29,397 bases of DNA. Source: CAYXDO01 sp964463485. Its GTDB lineage: Bacteria > Myxococcota > Kuafuiibacteriia > Kuafuiibacteriales > Kuafuiibacteriaceae. The stretch is from assembly GCA_964463485.1 (NCBI GenBank), contig CAYXDO010000148.1, positions 1-29,397 of the forward strand, written 5' to 3'. A model generated the notes under the pieces. The model worked only from the letters and a program-made list of their open reading frames with translations. It did no database searches and had not been told where the DNA came from. Shown here in pieces: positions 1-8,129 of the stretch. The position numbers and the translations under genes are program-made. The number at the start of each line of letters is the position of its first letter. Positions within the stretch are counted from its first letter, which is position 1.

Positions 1-162
1 CACGAACCAGAAATTTTCGGGGGTGTTCTGTCGGATCGGTCGCATGAGGTGTGCATGCACGAACGATCGCAGGAGCGCAATCGTTTGTGCTCCGAAAATC
101 GTTCCGATTCCTTGGGTCCCAGGCATGTGCGGGCATCGAGCTCCGAAATTCGTTCCGTTCGA

Positions 163-204
163 CGAAGCACGAAGCCCCGATCGCGATCGGCCTCTCGTGC
201 TTCG
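163..204. repeat. Large inverted repeat with inner palindrome
   Basis: The arms CGAAGCACGA (163-172) and TCGTGCTTCG (195-204) are perfectly complementary over 10 bp. The 22-bp spacer contains a second perfect palindrome, CCGATCGCGATCGG (177-190). The whole 42-bp element could form one long hairpin or a cruciform. No T-run follows on either side, so it is not a standard intrinsic terminator. A protein-binding site, an extragenic palindromic repeat or a recombination site are all possible. Confidence 0.6.
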
Positions 205-283
205 CACGGTTGCGCGGCGCTCGACGTTTTCAGAGAGGCCTGAGCGCAATCGTCCTCCACGCGGTGAGGGCTCCGCGTGAGCG

Positions 284-321
284 TCGAGCTTCGTGCGAAG
301 CCGGCTCCGCGCGAAGCTCGA
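284..321. repeat. Inverted repeat with alternative hairpin
   Basis: The arms TCGAGCTTCG (284-293) and CGAAGCTCGA (312-321) match perfectly around an 18-bp spacer. The left arm can also pair with CGAAG just inside the spacer, as GCTTCGTGCGAAGC at 289-302, so two mutually exclusive hairpins are possible. The element shares the CTTCG/CGAAG core with the inverted repeat at 163-204. No function is evident from the sequence. Confidence 0.5.
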
Positions 322-504
322 GCTCCTCAGCGGATGGGCTCTGCGCTATGTCGGCTCAGTGCTCGAAGTCGTGTTTCCGCGAAGAGCAGAGGCGCCCCCG
401 CCCGCCCGCGGTCGCCCGGCGTCCGTAACAGGTGAGTTGGTTCGTTATCGGAGTCCGGCCCCGTTGGATCGACGACTTTCCTTCTATCGACCCCCGCCCA
501 GCGG

Positions 505-726
505 CAAGGGAATCACCAGAATTCAGGACTGTAACGGCAACGTCATCACGATTTCGGCGAGTGGCATCGCGAGCGGAAGTGGGCTCGGCGTGGCGGCCGC
601 GTGACGAGGTCTGAGTACGACGAGCTCGGCCGTCGCGTCCGCACGGTGAACGCCGATCTGACGACTACGCTCTACAACTTGGCCGGCAACGTATCGGTGG
701 GCATCGACGAGCGCGGGAATCGCACA
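505..726 (+). pseudogene. Decayed RHS/YD-repeat gene remnant
   Basis: Two RHS-like peptides lie next to each other in different frames. In the frame ending at 604 the peptide ITRIQDCNGNVITISASGI is typical of the linker between YD repeats. From 610 the frame starting at 601 gives YDELGRRVRT, then NLAGNVSVGIDERGNRT, a classic YD repeat unit. In intact RHS proteins these units would be in one frame, with dozens more around them. Here there is a frame change near 600 and the similarity stops near 726, where an unrelated signal-peptide-like stretch begins. I read this as a deletion- and frameshift-damaged fragment of an RHS toxin-type gene. Nothing upstream in the window continues it. Confidence 0.65.
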
Positions 727-2109
727 GACAGGCGAGATTCATCGCGGTTTGTTGTCACTATACTCCAAGCCATCATCACCCTGCTTGCGGCGCAAGGCTG
801 GGGCGCTCCAGATCCTTCGCTTCGTCCAGTCGCCGACTCTGGTGCCGTTGCCGTATGTCAAACGGACGGGTCCATCGTAGTACTTCGGGCGTCTGATGGT
901 CGAGAACTCGCGAGGCTTCCAGGACTCGTGCACGACCGCTCCGATGTCTCGTGCGCCGAGATTCTGGTCGCTACTTCGACTCAGACGCTCGTCCTGCGGA
1001 TCGGTCCGGCCCTTGAGGCCTACTCGATTCCGAGCGCAAGGCGAATTTGGACACTGCGGTTAGGTCAGGCTTCAGTGGCGCCGTGCGAAAACACGAAGAC
1101 GTTGCTGATTCAAGATGCCGAGTCTGTTCACCTCATCGAACTCGAGGCCGCAGGGACGTTGTCCAGGCGGAAAGGAAAACTTGTCGCATGCGGGCAAAAC
1201 GGCTTTCTCATTCAGAACGGCGAATCTGTTGAATTCGTAGATTCGCGTTCCGGGCAGGTGACTAAGACGCGCGGCGCGAAGCCGAGCGAATTAGGTGCGG
1301 TCGGCATGCTCGCAGACGGAACCCTAGTGGGTGTCTCGAACGATCGAAAATCCATTAGCCTCACGAGCCGGACGGGAGTCAGAACGGTTCGAAGTCGAAA
1401 TCCTCTATCAAGGCACTTCTGGCAATGCGCAAATTCGATATTCTTCCTGGCGTATCCATCGTGGTCGCGCCGGACGCCTCCCCCCCCGCACGTGGTCAGA
1501 CTGGACCTCGGTCCAAGCGCGAGGTGGCAGACTCTGGCTCCTCAGGCAATTGCCAGAGTCGGGCACTGCGATGGCGGCCGACTGCCGTACCTTTCTTCAG
1601 ACGAGTCTGGCCGGGACTGGACCGTGGGCGTTTGGGGCCCAGGCTCGGGCTCGTCACTTTGGAAAGTCGTAACCGTTGGAGGTCCGCTCGCGATGGCGTC
1701 GACCGAGGGTGTGCTACTCCTGGCCTCTTTCGATGGGGTCGACGCGCTGAGTATGTCAGACGGCGCCCCGTTATGGTCGCGGCGTGCCGGGCAGATTGTC
1801 CCTACTCCCGTCGCCGAAGTCGGCTCTTGGAGAGGCCTAATTCCTCAGACAGGCGGCATGGCGCTTCCCGGCGCGTTCGCTGCTGGCATGCCCGCGACCC
1901 TTCGCCTGTTCTCAGGCGGAGTCCCACTGCCTAATATTCGCTGGAGATTCTTGGAGGCAGTCAAGCCTGTTGTCGAGCTGGACCCGGAAGGTCGACTTTC
2001 CATCTCTTCCGGCCGCCGACTTGATAGCGACTGGATCGCCATGCGCCTGGTTGGGGTCGATACGGATGGCCGAGCGTTGGCCCAAATTGCCTTGGTCGTC
2101 TACCGCTGA
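601..2109 (+). CDS. Propeller-like protein fused to an RHS fragment
   Basis: The 502-residue frame opens with a GTG inside RHS debris: residues 6-42 are a YD repeat. Residues 50-68 (FVVTILQAIITLLAAQGWGAP) look like the hydrophobic core of a signal peptide. The rest has repeated short motifs such as VVLRASDGRELARLPGL, PSARRIWTLRLG and SMSDGAPLWSRRAGQ, which resemble the blades of a PQQ/WD-type beta-propeller. No ATG, GTG or TTG lies in frame between the RHS part and the hydrophobic stretch. The original start therefore seems to have been lost or replaced by the junction near 726. The frame stays open for about 1.4 kb after the junction, so the propeller part may still be functional or only recently disabled. 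No specific family could be named. A perfect palindrome CCGTCGACGG (2112-2121) follows the stop codon. Confidence 0.6.
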   Translation: MTRSEYDELGRRVRTVNADLTTTLYNLAGNVSVGIDERGNRTDRRDSSRFVVTILQAIITLLAAQGWGAPDPSLRPVADSGAVAVCQTDGSIVVLRASDGRELARLPGLVHDRSDVSCAEILVATSTQTLVLRIGPALEAYSIPSARRIWTLRLGQASVAPCENTKTLLIQDAESVHLIELEAAGTLSRRKGKLVACGQNGFLIQNGESVEFVDSRSGQVTKTRGAKPSELGAVGMLADGTLVGVSNDRKSISLTSRTGVRTVRSRNPLSRHFWQCANSIFFLAYPSWSRRTPPPPHVVRLDLGPSARWQTLAPQAIARVGHCDGGRLPYLSSDESGRDWTVGVWGPGSGSSLWKVVTVGGPLAMASTEGVLLLASFDGVDALSMSDGAPLWSRRAGQIVPTPVAEVGSWRGLIPQTGGMALPGAFAAGMPATLRLFSGGVPLPNIRWRFLEAVKPVVELDPEGRLSISSGRRLDSDWIAMRLVGVDTDGRALAQIALVVYR

Positions 2110-2337
2110 GTCCGTCGACGGTATTTCGCGCGTGAATGAGTTGCACACGTTGCGCGTAGCCACCGACATGAACGGACTCATCAGTTCTGACGAACGACCC
2201 ATCGAAATAGATGGAGGAGCCAGGGTCCTCCGAGGAGCCAAGGTCGGCATCGCGATCGCCGGAACCGAGCCGATGGAGTAAGTCACGGCGGCGTTCTGCG
2301 CGAGGTGGCTTCGAAATGCACGTGTCGCGGGAACCAT
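2110..2337. other. Spacer between two gene ends
   Basis: This 228-bp gap separates the ends of the convergent propeller-like gene and dnaE2. Apart from the palindrome at 2112-2121 and a weak GGAGGA/TCCTCC stem near 2210-2230 without a T-run, I see no gene or clear terminator. Confidence 0.4.
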
Positions 2338-5300
2338 TCACCCGCAACGATAGAAGCGGTTGTAACGCCCTACGGGCTGGGGAGCGACCTTCGGCATCGG
2401 TGAGATTTTTTCGACGATGACGTTGGTGACTTTGTCTTCCCGCTGAACCTTGCCTTCCACGATCAGGAGGGAATGCTCCGTGGCCTCTCGCCGAAATCGC
2501 GTCATGACGTTCGGGAACACGACCAAATTCATGTGACCGTTTTCGTCTTCGAGGGTGATGAAGACGACGCCCGACGCCGTTCCTGGCCGCTGCCGAGTGA
2601 TCACCAGCCCACCGACTTTTACTCTCATGCCGGTGGGGACCAGCTCCAAGTCCAGGTACCCAAGCACCCCATCCTCGCGCATTCGATCGCGCAGCAATTT
2701 CATGGGGTGAGTTTCTACGGAGAGGCCAGTGGTCTCGTAGTCGAGCGCCAGCGTCTCTGCGGGGCTCGGGACCGGGAGCTTCGGAGCGATCTCACTTTTC
2801 GGCTCGACGCTGGCAAAGAGCGGACTCCTGGGGTCGAGGTTGAGCACTCTCCACATCGCCTCTCGTCGCGCTGGCACCAGATCCGCGAACGCCCCGGCCG
2901 AGGCGAGCGCGGCGATCGCGTCCTTGGCTACTTTGGTTCGCGCGGCGAAGTCGGCCACCGAAACGAAAGGAGACTCACTCCGGGCACGAACGATGGCCAA
3001 TCCATCCGCCTCAGAGAGTCCGCGGACTTGGGAGAGCCCGAGGCGCACCGCGGGCTGAATCGCCGATCCATGGCTCGGCCGGCCGAGCTCGTGGTCTTTG
3101 AAAGGGGTGTGCAGACCTTTTTCTCTGATTTGTCCGCTGATCCAGGCGGCGTTCTGGAGAGCTTCGTCAGCGGGCTCGAGGGTCGCGGAGAAAAAGCTGA
3201 AGACCACCGAGACGGGACGGACCTCCACCCCATGACGCTCTGCATCCTGCACCAAGACGTTCGGTGAATAGAAGCCCATCGGTTGACTGTCGAGCAGCGC
3301 CGCTAAAAACGCAGCTGGGTGATATCGCTTGAGAAAACACGAACTGTACGCGAGCAACGCGAACGAGGCTGCATGAGATTCCGGAAATCCATATCCACCG
3401 AAGCCTTGAATCATCTTGAAGACGCGCTCGGCGTAGGCCGCGTCGATCCCTCGCTCGAGCATGCCCTTGATCAATCGGTCCCTCAATCGATCGATGTGAA
3501 TCTTCGACCTCCAACCAATGGCGCGTCGAAGCTCGTCGGCCTCCCCTCCGGTGAATCCAGCCACCGCGATCGCCATCTTCATGACTTGCTCCTGAAAGAG
3601 CGGCACACCGTGTGTCTTTCCGAGGATGTCTCGAAGTGCCGGGTGCGGGTACTCGACGGGCTCCTCTCCGCGTCGGCGACGTAGGTACGGGTGCACCATG
3701 TCCCCTTGAATGGGACCGGGCCGGATGATCGCGACCGACACCACGATGTCGTAGAAAGTTCTCGGCCGGAGCTTCGGTAGCACCTGCATCTGCGCGCGTG
3801 ACTCGACTTGGAAAGTGCCGATCGTGTCGGCGTCGGAGATCATGTCGTAGACGAGGGGGTCTTCGGCTGGGATCGTCGCGAGGGTGCGGTCCACACCTTC
3901 GAACGAGCGCACGAGATCGAGGGTCTTGCGGAGCGCCGAGAGCATACCCAGGGAGAGGAGGTCGATTTTGAAAAAGCCGAGCGCCTCGATGTCGTCCTTG
4001 TCCCACGAAGCCACCGTCCGGAAAGGCATCGTGGCGTTCTCCACCGGGACCATCTCGATGACCGGGTCACGAGAGATGATGAACCCACCGGTGTGCTGTC
4101 CCAAGTGCCGCGGCAACCCTCTGAGCGACTGCGCGAAATAAACGACTTTCTGCACGGTCTCGTCGCGCGGATCGAGCCCCGATCGGACGAGCTCGGCCGA
4201 GGTCACCGGTGAGTCCGAGATGTAGACCCAATTTCTTGCGTCTTCCTCCTGCTCCTTGATTTTTGGCGTCTCGTGCGGGAAGGAAAGCTCCGAGGACAGC
4301 GCGGAGAGTCGTTCGAGCTGATCTTCGGAGAGCCCGAACACTTTGCCGACCTCTCGAAACGCCGAGCGGGCACGGTACGTGATGACCGTGGCGACCAGCG
4401 CGGCGTGGTCACGGCCGTACTTTTCATAGACGTACTGCATGACCTCCTCGCGGCGTTCGTGTTCGAAGTCGACGTCGATGTCAGGAGGCTCCCCGCGCTC
4501 GATCGAAATGAATCGTTCGAAGAGCAAACTCATGCGGACGGGGTCGATCGCGGTAATTCCGAGGACGTAACACACGACCGAGTTCGCCGCGGACCCTCGA
4601 CCTTGGCAAAGTATGCCGCGAGCTCGCGCCCACCTGACGATATCCCAGACTGTCAAAAAATAGCCAGCGAAGTCCAAACGCTCGATGAGATCGAGCTCGT
4701 GTCGAATCTGGTGGCCAACGTCCTCGGGGACTCCTTGCGGATATCGCTCGCACGCTCCTTTTTCGACGAGCTTTCGCAGGTACTCCATCGGACACTCGTT
4801 CCCCGGCAAGCTCTCGATGGCGAAGCGATGCCGCAACTCGGTCAGAGAAAACCGACACGCATCGGCGATCTCCACGCTCCGCTCGAGCGCCTCCGGGAGC
4901 TCGGCGAAGAGCTCGACCATCTCGGCGGCCGAGCGAAGGTGCCCGGCCGCGTTGGGCAGCAAACGACGACCTGCTTCGGACAGTCGAATTCCGAGGCGAA
5001 TACACGTCAGGATGTCGAGGATCGGTTTTCGGGCCGCCGAGTGCATACACACTCCGCCGGTGACCACCAGCGGCAGACGAAATCTCACCGACGCGCGTTG
5101 CGCGGCTTCGATGCGGGGTCGATCGAACGGCGAAAACGTCCTACTCACCGCGATCGAAAGCCGATCTCCAAAGACCTCATACTCATCCGTGAGGCTCGAG
5201 TCTGAAGGGTCTCCTACATGAATGGCAAAGAGGTCCTTCGAAGCGCGCTCGACGTCCGCGAAGTGAAGCTCGAATCCGCCTTTTCCGACGCGCAGCCGAG

Positions 5301-5658
5301 CTTCCGACAGCATCCGAGAGAGCCGCGCGTAGGCGTCTCGATCGGTCGGAAAGAGAATCAAAGACGGAGGTACTCTCGCCGCGGATGTGGTGTCCGTGAC
5401 CTCCGCCTCCAACCCATCGTTGGCAGACGTGCTCACCTCGGACCCAACCAGAATTCGCAAGCTCTCCCCGCTGCGTTCGAGCTCCTTGGCCGCTCGGTGA
5501 GCTCGTACCACGCCGTAGAACCCGTTTCGGTCCGTGATCGCCAGCCGTGAATGACCGAGCTCCTTGGCCCGGGTGACGAGCTCTTCGGGTGTCGAGGCCC
5601 CTCGCAGGAAGGAGAACGCGGTCGCGCAGCGAAGCTCCACGTAGCGTTCTCTGGTCAT
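2338..5658 (-). CDS. dnaE2: Error-prone DNA polymerase DnaE2 (ImuC)
   Basis: C-family DNA polymerase alpha subunit of the DnaE2/ImuC type, which carries out mutagenic translesion synthesis after DNA damage. The protein has an N-terminal PHP-like domain (ELRCATAFSFLRGAS, later AITDRNG), the palm with GRGSAANSVVCYVLG and the catalytic acidic motif PDIDVDF about residue 393, the SWDKDDIEALGFFKIDLLSLGMLSA segment, an HhH region, and a C-terminal OB fold (about GLVITRQRPGTASGVVFITLEDE). Its length of 1106 residues is normal for the family. A TTG at 5682 would add eight residues, but the ATG at 5658 fits the usual short DnaE2 N-terminus and leaves a candidate LexA box just outside the gene. The usual partners imuA and imuB are not adjacent; its neighbours are unrelated. 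Confidence 0.95.
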   Translation of the reverse strand: MTRERYVELRCATAFSFLRGASTPEELVTRAKELGHSRLAITDRNGFYGVVRAHRAAKELERSGESLRILVGSEVSTSANDGLEAEVTDTTSAARVPPSLILFPTDRDAYARLSRMLSEARLRVGKGGFELHFADVERASKDLFAIHVGDPSDSSLTDEYEVFGDRLSIAVSRTFSPFDRPRIEAAQRASVRFRLPLVVTGGVCMHSAARKPILDILTCIRLGIRLSEAGRRLLPNAAGHLRSAAEMVELFAELPEALERSVEIADACRFSLTELRHRFAIESLPGNECPMEYLRKLVEKGACERYPQGVPEDVGHQIRHELDLIERLDFAGYFLTVWDIVRWARARGILCQGRGSAANSVVCYVLGITAIDPVRMSLLFERFISIERGEPPDIDVDFEHERREEVMQYVYEKYGRDHAALVATVITYRARSAFREVGKVFGLSEDQLERLSALSSELSFPHETPKIKEQEEDARNWVYISDSPVTSAELVRSGLDPRDETVQKVVYFAQSLRGLPRHLGQHTGGFIISRDPVIEMVPVENATMPFRTVASWDKDDIEALGFFKIDLLSLGMLSALRKTLDLVRSFEGVDRTLATIPAEDPLVYDMISDADTIGTFQVESRAQMQVLPKLRPRTFYDIVVSVAIIRPGPIQGDMVHPYLRRRRGEEPVEYPHPALRDILGKTHGVPLFQEQVMKMAIAVAGFTGGEADELRRAIGWRSKIHIDRLRDRLIKGMLERGIDAAYAERVFKMIQGFGGYGFPESHAASFALLAYSSCFLKRYHPAAFLAALLDSQPMGFYSPNVLVQDAERHGVEVRPVSVVFSFFSATLEPADEALQNAAWISGQIREKGLHTPFKDHELGRPSHGSAIQPAVRLGLSQVRGLSEADGLAIVRARSESPFVSVADFAARTKVAKDAIAALASAGAFADLVPARREAMWRVLNLDPRSPLFASVEPKSEIAPKLPVPSPAETLALDYETTGLSVETHPMKLLRDRMREDGVLGYLDLELVPTGMRVKVGGLVITRQRPGTASGVVFITLEDENGHMNLVVFPNVMTRFRREATEHSLLIVEGKVQREDKVTNVIVEKISPMPKVAPQPVGRYNRFYRCG

Positions 5659-5659
5659 A

Positions 5660-5675
5660 CTGATCAAATATTCAG
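5660..5675 (-). promoter_or_regulatory. Candidate LexA (SOS) box before dnaE2
   Basis: Read on the minus strand the site is CTGAATATTTGATCAG, an imperfect palindrome with CTGA/TCAG ends. It fits 14 of 16 positions of the Myxococcus LexA consensus as I remember it (CTRHAMRYBYGTTCAG). It ends one base before the ATG of dnaE2, a gene commonly under SOS control. If real, the operator covers the translation start, and the mRNA may be nearly leaderless. Confidence 0.5.
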
Positions 5676-5781
5676 TTTCCAAAATCCGAGCAAGGATCGC
5701 TTCCCCCGGTTCAGCCCGGTTGCGAGTTTATCTGAACGAACCCTTGCTCGAAACCATCCGCCGTGCTTTGACGCGTCCTCC

Positions 5782-5787
5782 AGGAGG
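5782..5787 (+). promoter_or_regulatory. Strong Shine-Dalgarno AGGAGG setting the start
   Basis: AGGAGG lies 7 bases before the ATG at 5795. It decides the start of the following lipoprotein gene against the more upstream start at 5720, which would bury the lipoprotein signal inside the protein. Confidence 0.8.
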
Positions 5788-5794
5788 ACTCCGG

Positions 5795-8113
5795 ATGCGC
5801 GTCACGAAGTTGCTTCCGTGTTTGGCTCTCGCCTTCGCCTGCGAAGACGGCCCCGAACAGGTTTTCACACCCTATGAAGGCGACCCGAGCCAAGACAATG
5901 GCACGGCGCCAATCTCCCCGTTCGTCCAGCCCGGTGAAAAAGGCTTCGACACCGAAGGTGGTGATCGTGTGGGCCGAGCTCGCTTCTGCGACGTCAGCGA
6001 GCAAGACACCCTGATCCAAGACATGGTGCTGAAGCCGGTGATTCCGGACGTGTCTTTGGGCGGCGTGCCGCTTTGGAACCCGGACGGCCGGCCCCTGCGC
6101 GCCGACGATCTGGTGGGACGACCGGAAGACGGAAAATTCTGCGACCCGTCCTTCACCTATTCGAACGCGTTCTCCTGGGGACCGACCGAAGAGGTGATCG
6201 TCTTTTTCAACGAGGAGACGAGGCTGATCGAGTTCCTGGTGGCTTATACTCAGTACCTCGGAACTCTGTCCGGGTCATACACCGACGCGAGCGGGAACCA
6301 AGTCCCCGTCTTGATCAGGACTCGAGAGCGCGTGAAGATCGGCGACACCGAGCTCGACCAATACTCGTCGCGTGCGGACCAGGCGCGCCGGACCAACTCG
6401 TGGCTGAACAACGCCAACGTAACGAAGATGTACGCCATGTTGCGGGAGACTTTCTTCGACGGGGATCCGCTGCCTGCTAATTATGACTGCGTCGCCGAGA
6501 AGATCTGCGACATCACGTACGATGCGACGAACGAGTCGGCGCCTCAGGCGACCTTCGTGGTGTTCCAGGATTCCGGTGTTCAGCTTCGATTCTCTCCCGA
6601 GGGGCAGATCAGTTGGATCATCCTCGAGCCCGTCCGAGTAGCTCCGTTCGAGACTTCCGGCCAGATTTCGTTTGGAGAGGCGAACGGAACGACGATGGAC
6701 TTCAAGTTCAGGAGCAACTCCCGGCCCAATTGCGAGGTCTCGTTGGACGACGAGGCGAGCTTCGGCGAATTCAAGGCGGTGTGTATCGACGCCGCCGACG
6801 ACCGAACGCTGAAGCGAGTGAACTACGACGTGTGGACCGCGCGGGACTCGGTTGACGTCAACTTCAACGGGCTCGACATCGGCTTCGTTCGCAAGCTGAG
6901 TACCTCCGCGGCGCTGAAGGATGGTGAGCCGCCGGCCGACCCGGACACGTTGTACACGGTTTCGTTCTCCCGCGTGCTGGCGGCACCCGTCGAGGAGTTT
7001 CGGCCGCGCTCGCTCGGAACGCTGTACGAACGGAAGCTCGAAGAGCGCGTACACGGGACGGTGATCGGCACGTCGACCTCAGGGCCCACTCATCCACTCA
7101 GCGACTATCAGTTGTTCAATCCTTTCATTCGCAACGATCCGCAGGCCATTGGTGAGCTGAAGGTGCCCGGGTCCGGCGGGAGTTGGATTCCCGCAGTGGT
7201 CGACGACGTGCTTGCGCGCTACGACGCGCTCTCGGAGGCCGATCGCGCGATGGTCGACCCACGGATCACCGAGCCGACTTTCCTGATCGAGCCGTTTGTC
7301 GACGCGGTGTTGGAGGCGTTCACCCACGGTGAGTCCGAGGCTCCCGGCACGTTCAAGTTCTTCCAGACTACGGACGACCGTCGTTGGTCCATCGGCGCGG
7401 CCCACTTCGTGCGCGGGGGTGTCTCGTATCGTCTCGAGGTCCAGTACAGCTTGGATTTCGGCGCGGTGACGTTCGTGACTGTGAGCCGGGGCGGCAGCGA
7501 GCTCGACGCGCTCTACGAGGCTGCCTTGGCACGAGTGAATGCGGCCGAAGGCACCTCCGAGCCCTTCTTCACGTTGGCCATGGCACGGGCGGGCACGGCC
7601 GGAAATCCGTACTCGCTCGGGGGCGCACCCATCACGATTCAGGACTTCGACCGACGGCTCACGATGCTCGACGCCGTGCTCGCGGTGCCGGGCGGTCAGA
7701 CGCTGCGCATCCCTGTCTCCGGCGACCCGATGGAAGACGAGAACGGCTATCTCCGCCAAATCCGCGGAGAGCGCTGGGAGTTCGTACCCTCTCACGTCGT
7801 CCGCCTTTATGGCAAAGAGACGGTCATGGCGTTCTGGATCGAGGCCGATGGCAAGATCGGTCGCGCGTCTCAGGGCGACTTCAAGGGCGACATCGAGCTG
7901 TGCGACGGGCTACCGATTCGCTACGGCGTCGACCTCCGGCGCAGCATTCAGGCTTGGCAAGAGCTCGCCGGCCCGGACGCCGCGCGGGACTGCGAGATCG
8001 TCTACAATTACTCTCCCAACGGCAACGTGCTCGACTCGGTGGTCTCTCTGACGAACCGAGTCCAGCTCACGGCCTACGACGGACGCGCGGTCGCCGCGGC
8101 GATCTGGCGATGA
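5795..8113 (+). CDS. Large lipoprotein of unknown family
   Basis: The 772-residue protein begins MRVTKLLPCLALAFAC, a short basic and hydrophobic stretch ending in Cys16, so it is probably a lipoprotein, although the lipobox (AFAC) is not ideal. The mature part is acidic, has few cysteines, and shows no family I recognise. It is the first gene of a tight plus-strand operon: the metalloprotease lipoprotein starts 16 bp after its stop, and a probable outer-membrane protein follows that. A role as a partner, substrate or inhibitor of the protease is inference from this order only. It is divergent from dnaE2, with 136 bp between the two starts. Confidence 0.85.
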   Translation: MRVTKLLPCLALAFACEDGPEQVFTPYEGDPSQDNGTAPISPFVQPGEKGFDTEGGDRVGRARFCDVSEQDTLIQDMVLKPVIPDVSLGGVPLWNPDGRPLRADDLVGRPEDGKFCDPSFTYSNAFSWGPTEEVIVFFNEETRLIEFLVAYTQYLGTLSGSYTDASGNQVPVLIRTRERVKIGDTELDQYSSRADQARRTNSWLNNANVTKMYAMLRETFFDGDPLPANYDCVAEKICDITYDATNESAPQATFVVFQDSGVQLRFSPEGQISWIILEPVRVAPFETSGQISFGEANGTTMDFKFRSNSRPNCEVSLDDEASFGEFKAVCIDAADDRTLKRVNYDVWTARDSVDVNFNGLDIGFVRKLSTSAALKDGEPPADPDTLYTVSFSRVLAAPVEEFRPRSLGTLYERKLEERVHGTVIGTSTSGPTHPLSDYQLFNPFIRNDPQAIGELKVPGSGGSWIPAVVDDVLARYDALSEADRAMVDPRITEPTFLIEPFVDAVLEAFTHGESEAPGTFKFFQTTDDRRWSIGAAHFVRGGVSYRLEVQYSLDFGAVTFVTVSRGGSELDALYEAALARVNAAEGTSEPFFTLAMARAGTAGNPYSLGGAPITIQDFDRRLTMLDAVLAVPGGQTLRIPVSGDPMEDENGYLRQIRGERWEFVPSHVVRLYGKETVMAFWIEADGKIGRASQGDFKGDIELCDGLPIRYGVDLRRSIQAWQELAGPDAARDCEIVYNYSPNGNVLDSVVSLTNRVQLTAYDGRAVAAAIWR

Positions 8114-8129
8114 ATCGGAGCTTTCCGTC

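Larger units (their letters stand above)
1..480. other. Long gene-poor stretch with inverted repeats
   Basis: No open frame here has a convincing start, codon pattern or recognisable protein. The short frames that cross it are arginine-rich and overlap one another, as expected for GC-rich non-coding DNA. The stretch does hold structure: a 10-bp palindrome GTGCATGCAC at 51-60, two imperfect direct copies of CTCCGAAAATCGTTCCG (88-104 and 141-157), and two long inverted repeats at 163-204 and 284-321, listed separately. Downstream it runs into RHS-gene debris, so it may be the decayed remainder of a larger RHS locus or its intergenic DNA. Confidence 0.5.

Noticed and set aside
424..460. CCGTAAC...GTTATCGG imperfect palindrome that recalls an integron attC core
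   Set aside because: The sequence does not fit the GTTRRRY core and no integrase or cassette arrangement is present.
2473..5550. Several plus-strand open frames opposite dnaE2
   Set aside because: dnaE2 is certain on the minus strand. The opposite frames show no motifs and are common antisense shadows in GC-rich DNA.
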